55,588 nucleotides of DNA from CAYSNP01 sp964432485 (GTDB lineage Bacteria > Bacillota > Clostridia > Christensenellales > DTU072): assembly GCA_964432485.1 (NCBI GenBank), contig CAYSNP010000010.1, positions 1 to 55,588 of the forward strand, in the 5' to 3' direction. The translations under genes and the position numbers were made by a program. Below are positions 53,248 through 55,588 of this stretch, one piece after another (the first letter of the stretch is position 1; each line of letters begins with the position of its first letter). The notes under the pieces were generated by a model that did not search any database, was not told the origin of the DNA, and was given only the letters and a program-made list of their open reading frames with translations.

Positions 53248-53742
53248 CTAATCCCCAGTCTTTTTCTGTCTTAACTTGCCTATGGTATCCAAGCCCTTAA
53301 AAGAATGCTGCCTTAATGCTTCATAAGCTACAATTGCAACAGCATTGGCAAGGTTTAGGCTACGCATTGTAGTCAGCATAGGGATACGCACGCAGTTAGA
53401 GTAATTTTTGGCAAGCAGCTTTTCGTCTAACCCTTTAGTTTCGCTTCCAAATATCAAATATGCATTTTGCTCATATTGAAAATCGCTGTAAATCTTTTGT
53501 CCTTTGGTGCTAACAAAGACCATTTGTCCAAAGTTGTTTGCAAAAAATGCATTAATATCAGGATAAACACTGATAGCAATATCTTTCCAGTAATCCAGCC
53601 CCGCTCTTTTAACCGCTTTATCAGATATGGAAAAGCCCAAGGGCTCTACCAAATGCAGGTGCGCTCCTATTATGGAGCAGGTGCGGGCAATATTGCCGGT
53701 ATTTGGCGGGATTTCCGGTTCTATCAAAACAATATTAAGCAT
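53248..53742 (-). CDS. trmL: tRNA (cytidine(34)-2'-O)-methyltransferase
   Basis: 164-aa SpoU/SPOUT knot methyltransferase. N-terminal IVLIEPEIPPNTGNIARTCS, the middle LIFGSETKGLD and the knot IPMLTTMRSLNLANAVAIV are family hallmarks. It methylates the wobble ribose of tRNA-Leu. AAAGGTAAT precedes the ATG. It is divergent from the thioesterase. Confidence 0.93.
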   Translation of the reverse strand: MLNIVLIEPEIPPNTGNIARTCSIIGAHLHLVEPLGFSISDKAVKRAGLDYWKDIAISVYPDINAFFANNFGQMVFVSTKGQKIYSDFQYEQNAYLIFGSETKGLDEKLLAKNYSNCVRIPMLTTMRSLNLANAVAIVAYEALRQHSFKGLDTIGKLRQKKTGD

Positions 53743-53789
53743 TTTTATTACCTTTTAGAGAAAGATAGGTTAATAATAACGCACTTTCA

Positions 53790-53818
53790 TTGACTTTGCA
53801 AATTAATTATTGTAAACT
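53790..53818 (+). promoter_or_regulatory. Candidate promoter of the thioesterase
   Basis: TTGACT (53790-53795), 17-nt spacer, TAAACT (53813-53818), 24 nt before the start codon. The -10 is weak. Confidence 0.4.
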
Positions 53819-53841
53819 TTAGGAAATATTTGGAGAGATTA

Positions 53842-54240
53842 ATGGCAATAAATATAGAAAAAATAAGAGAATATTTCAAAAAAGATACTTTTGCCGCTCA
53901 AAATGGGATTAATATAGTAAGCGTAGACGAAAAAAGCGCAACCGTAGAGTGCAATATCAGGCAAGACCATTACAATTGTAAGGGCACGGTACAAGGTGGG
54001 CTGATTTTTACTTTGGCGGACTTTGCTTTTGCAGTTGTTACTAACTGGGGAGAAAATAGCGTAATTTCTCAAAATATTACTATTACTTATGTTCGCCCTG
54101 CCCTAGGCGGCAAACTTACAGCCATAGCTAGGATAGTTAGCGAAGGCAGGTCAATGATGCTTGTTGAAGCTGAGGTATATAACGACCAAAATAAATTGAT
54201 AGCAAGAATGCATGCAAATGGGTTTAAGTTAAAAGCATAA
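53842..54240 (+). CDS. PaaI-family hotdog thioesterase
   Basis: 132 aa. The hotdog core HYNCKGTVQGGLIFTLADFA has the family's GG and the catalytic Asp in LADFAF. The usual His before GG is Gln here (VQGG), a known variation that may affect activity. It likely hydrolyses an acyl-CoA thioester. The start is the ATG with TTGGAGAG upstream; an in-frame TTG at 53830 is inferior. Confidence 0.88.
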   Translation: MAINIEKIREYFKKDTFAAQNGINIVSVDEKSATVECNIRQDHYNCKGTVQGGLIFTLADFAFAVVTNWGENSVISQNITITYVRPALGGKLTAIARIVSEGRSMMLVEAEVYNDQNKLIARMHANGFKLKA

Positions 54241-54346
54241 GGAAGCAAACTTGAAAACCTTGCCCGCCTCGTCTTGCTTGCGTCTACACCGTTATTTTAA
54301 CAAGTTTTTGTGTCTACAATGACACATTGGAGGAAGGAATATAAAT

Positions 54347-55198
54347 ATGAAAGTTGCAGTAGTGGGCTTAGGGCTAATGGGGGGTTCTTTTTGTAAGGCG
54401 GTAAAAAAGTATACCGGCTATCCTTGTTACGGTATGGATATAGACGAGGTAGCAGTTAGAGAAGCGTATAGCTATGGCGCTATTGACAGCGAAATCCCCG
54501 CCAATCAGCTATCTAATATAGACCTTGTACTAATTTGCTTAAATCCGCAAGATGCTATTACCTTTATTACCAATAATGTGGACAACTTCAAAAAAGGTAG
54601 CATTGTAATAGATATTTGCGGCGTAAAAGAAATCGTTGTATCCGCTGCCCAAAGTCTGCTTTTAGAAGCGGGCGTCAATTATATTGGCGGACACCCTATG
54701 GCAGGCAGAGAGTATAAGGGCTTTAGGTATTCGCTTGCTGATTTGTTTTTAGGTGCATACTTTATTATTACACCTTCGCCAAGATTGAGCAAAGAAGTGC
54801 TGTTTACTTTTGAAAATTTTGTGCATTCTTTAGGATTTAAGGAAGTTATTTACTCTGACCCTAAGACCCACGATGAAATTATTGCATTTACTTCGCAACT
54901 TGCGCATATTGTCTCCAGCGCTTATGTTAAGAGTCCTACCGCTCTAAAAGAAAGAGGTTATACTGCAGGCAGCTTTGAGGATTTGACCAGGGTGGCGCAA
55001 CTGGACGAAAAGATGTGGTCAGAGCTTTTTGTTACCAATTCCAAAGCACTTGATATCGAACTTAATCATATGATAGCTGAATTGACCAAATATCGTGACC
55101 TAATAGCGGCAGGAGATAAAGCGGCGCTAGCTGCTGCCCTTAAAGATGGCACTTTGCGTAAAGAAAAGATAAGAGAGTTAAAGAGTGATTTTTCTTGA
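54347..55198 (+). CDS. tyrA: Prephenate dehydrogenase
   Basis: 283 aa. The NAD fold begins VAVVGLGLMGGSF (GxGxxG). GGHPMAGRE and DPKTHDEIIAFTSQLAHIVS are family motifs. It makes 4-hydroxyphenylpyruvate for tyrosine synthesis. It lacks the C-terminal ACT domain of longer forms. GGAGGAAGG precedes the ATG, and a TGTGTC/GACACA hairpin lies just upstream of it (54309-54326). No other aromatic-pathway gene is in the window. Confidence 0.92.
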   Translation: MKVAVVGLGLMGGSFCKAVKKYTGYPCYGMDIDEVAVREAYSYGAIDSEIPANQLSNIDLVLICLNPQDAITFITNNVDNFKKGSIVIDICGVKEIVVSAAQSLLLEAGVNYIGGHPMAGREYKGFRYSLADLFLGAYFIITPSPRLSKEVLFTFENFVHSLGFKEVIYSDPKTHDEIIAFTSQLAHIVSSAYVKSPTALKERGYTAGSFEDLTRVAQLDEKMWSELFVTNSKALDIELNHMIAELTKYRDLIAAGDKAALAAALKDGTLRKEKIRELKSDFS

Positions 55199-55228
55199 TT
55201 AGTTAAATATTATAATGAGTCTAAATAA

Positions 55229-55588
55229 ATGATAAATTATGTAAAAACACCTTTAAATTATACAGGAAATAAGTTTAGATTATTAAGCCAAATTCAACCC
55301 TTTTTTCCAAAAAATATAAATATAATGGTAGACTTATTTTGTGGTGGAGGGACAGTAGGCCTTAATACTGATTGCAACAAAGTATACTTGATAGACAATA
55401 ACCCTATGGTGATAGGATTATTGAAACTTTTTCATACTATTAAGTTTGAGAAGTTGTTGGAGAAATGTGAGCTAATAATTAAAAGATACGGACTTTCTAA
55501 TTCCTATAGGAATGGTTATGGGTATTATAAAAATCAAATTACTGATATTAATACTAATAATGGATTAAAACAATATAATACTGAGCCT
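55229..55588 (+). CDS. D12-class DNA adenine methyltransferase, 3'-truncated by the window
   Basis: At least 120 residues, open at the right edge. PLNYTGNKFRLL is the N-terminal signature of D12-class adenine methyltransferases of the DpnII/MboI type, and DLFCGGGTVGLN is the AdoMet-binding motif I. The Asp/Pro-rich DPPY motif would lie beyond the end. Base composition is visibly more AT-rich than in tyrA, and no Shine-Dalgarno precedes the ATG, which suggest recent acquisition. A restriction partner may lie to the right. Confidence 0.82.
   Translation, partial: MINYVKTPLNYTGNKFRLLSQIQPFFPKNINIMVDLFCGGGTVGLNTDCNKVYLIDNNPMVIGLLKLFHTIKFEKLLEKCELIIKRYGLSNSYRNGYGYYKNQITDINTNNGLKQYNTEP

Overview
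The window reads as a chromosomal segment of an AT-rich, low-GC Gram-positive bacterium, most likely an uncultured, gut-type member of the Clostridia. The evidence is AGGAGG ribosome binding sites, frequent TTG and GTG starts, a tetrahydrofolate (THF) riboswitch ahead of an ECF transporter S-component, a SpoVB-type flippase, PadR-DUF1700-DUF4097 and WYL modules, lipoproteins, and a giant MBG-repeat surface protein. The species cannot be named from sequence alone. There is no phage, integrase or transposase. One fragment of a DNA methyltransferase enters at the right edge.

Layout. 1-14.2 kb: cell-surface block, with a 2281-aa MBG-repeat protein, folT with its THF riboswitch, a polysaccharide-type flippase, and a 1620-aa lipoprotein with several jelly-roll-like modules. 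14.2-17.3 kb: two hydrolases on the minus strand (serine hydrolase, LCAT-like lipase). 17.4-17.65 kb: an intact tRNA-Leu(CAA) beside a truncated tRNA-Leu remnant. 17.7-22.1 kb: a MacB/FtsX-type ABC exporter and a WYL regulator that share a nearly identical promoter/operator. 22.1-22.65 kb: gene-free patch with 32-nt repeats. 22.6-34.2 kb: glycan catabolism, with GH38 alpha-mannosidase, a divergent esterase, then kduI-kduD-sugar isomerase-GPH transporter-lipoprotein and two paralogous metallophosphoesterases. 34.2-37 kb: trkA-trkH potassium uptake. 37-40.2 kb: membrane XRE regulator and the PadR-DUF1700-DUF4097 operon. 40.2-43.1 kb: CotH remnant, ribosomal protein L25, CDP-alcohol phosphatidyltransferase, UPF0104 membrane protein. 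43.1-48.3 kb: minus-strand glycan operon (TIM-barrel protein, (alpha/alpha)6 glycosidase, GPH transporter) preceded by a WG-repeat protein. 48.4-55.6 kb: citrate synthase, SGNH hydrolase, a Cys-motif protein, ECF sigma/anti-sigma-like/lipoprotein cluster, trmL, thioesterase, tyrA, and the start of a D12-class DNA adenine methyltransferase.

How they work together. The kdu cluster converts unsaturated uronate breakdown products of pectin or glycosaminoglycans toward 2-keto-3-deoxygluconate. The adjacent GPH symporter is the probable importer, and the esterase and mannosidase would trim decorations. The second GPH operon probably handles another oligosaccharide. The MBG-repeat and jelly-roll proteins may bind glycan at the cell surface. 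The most informative non-coding findings are the THF riboswitch with P1-P4 readable by eye, the shared promoter/operator linking the ABC exporter to the WYL regulator, promoters that place the transcription start almost on the start codon of two genes, and the CRISPR-like spacing of a repeat that is probably not CRISPR.
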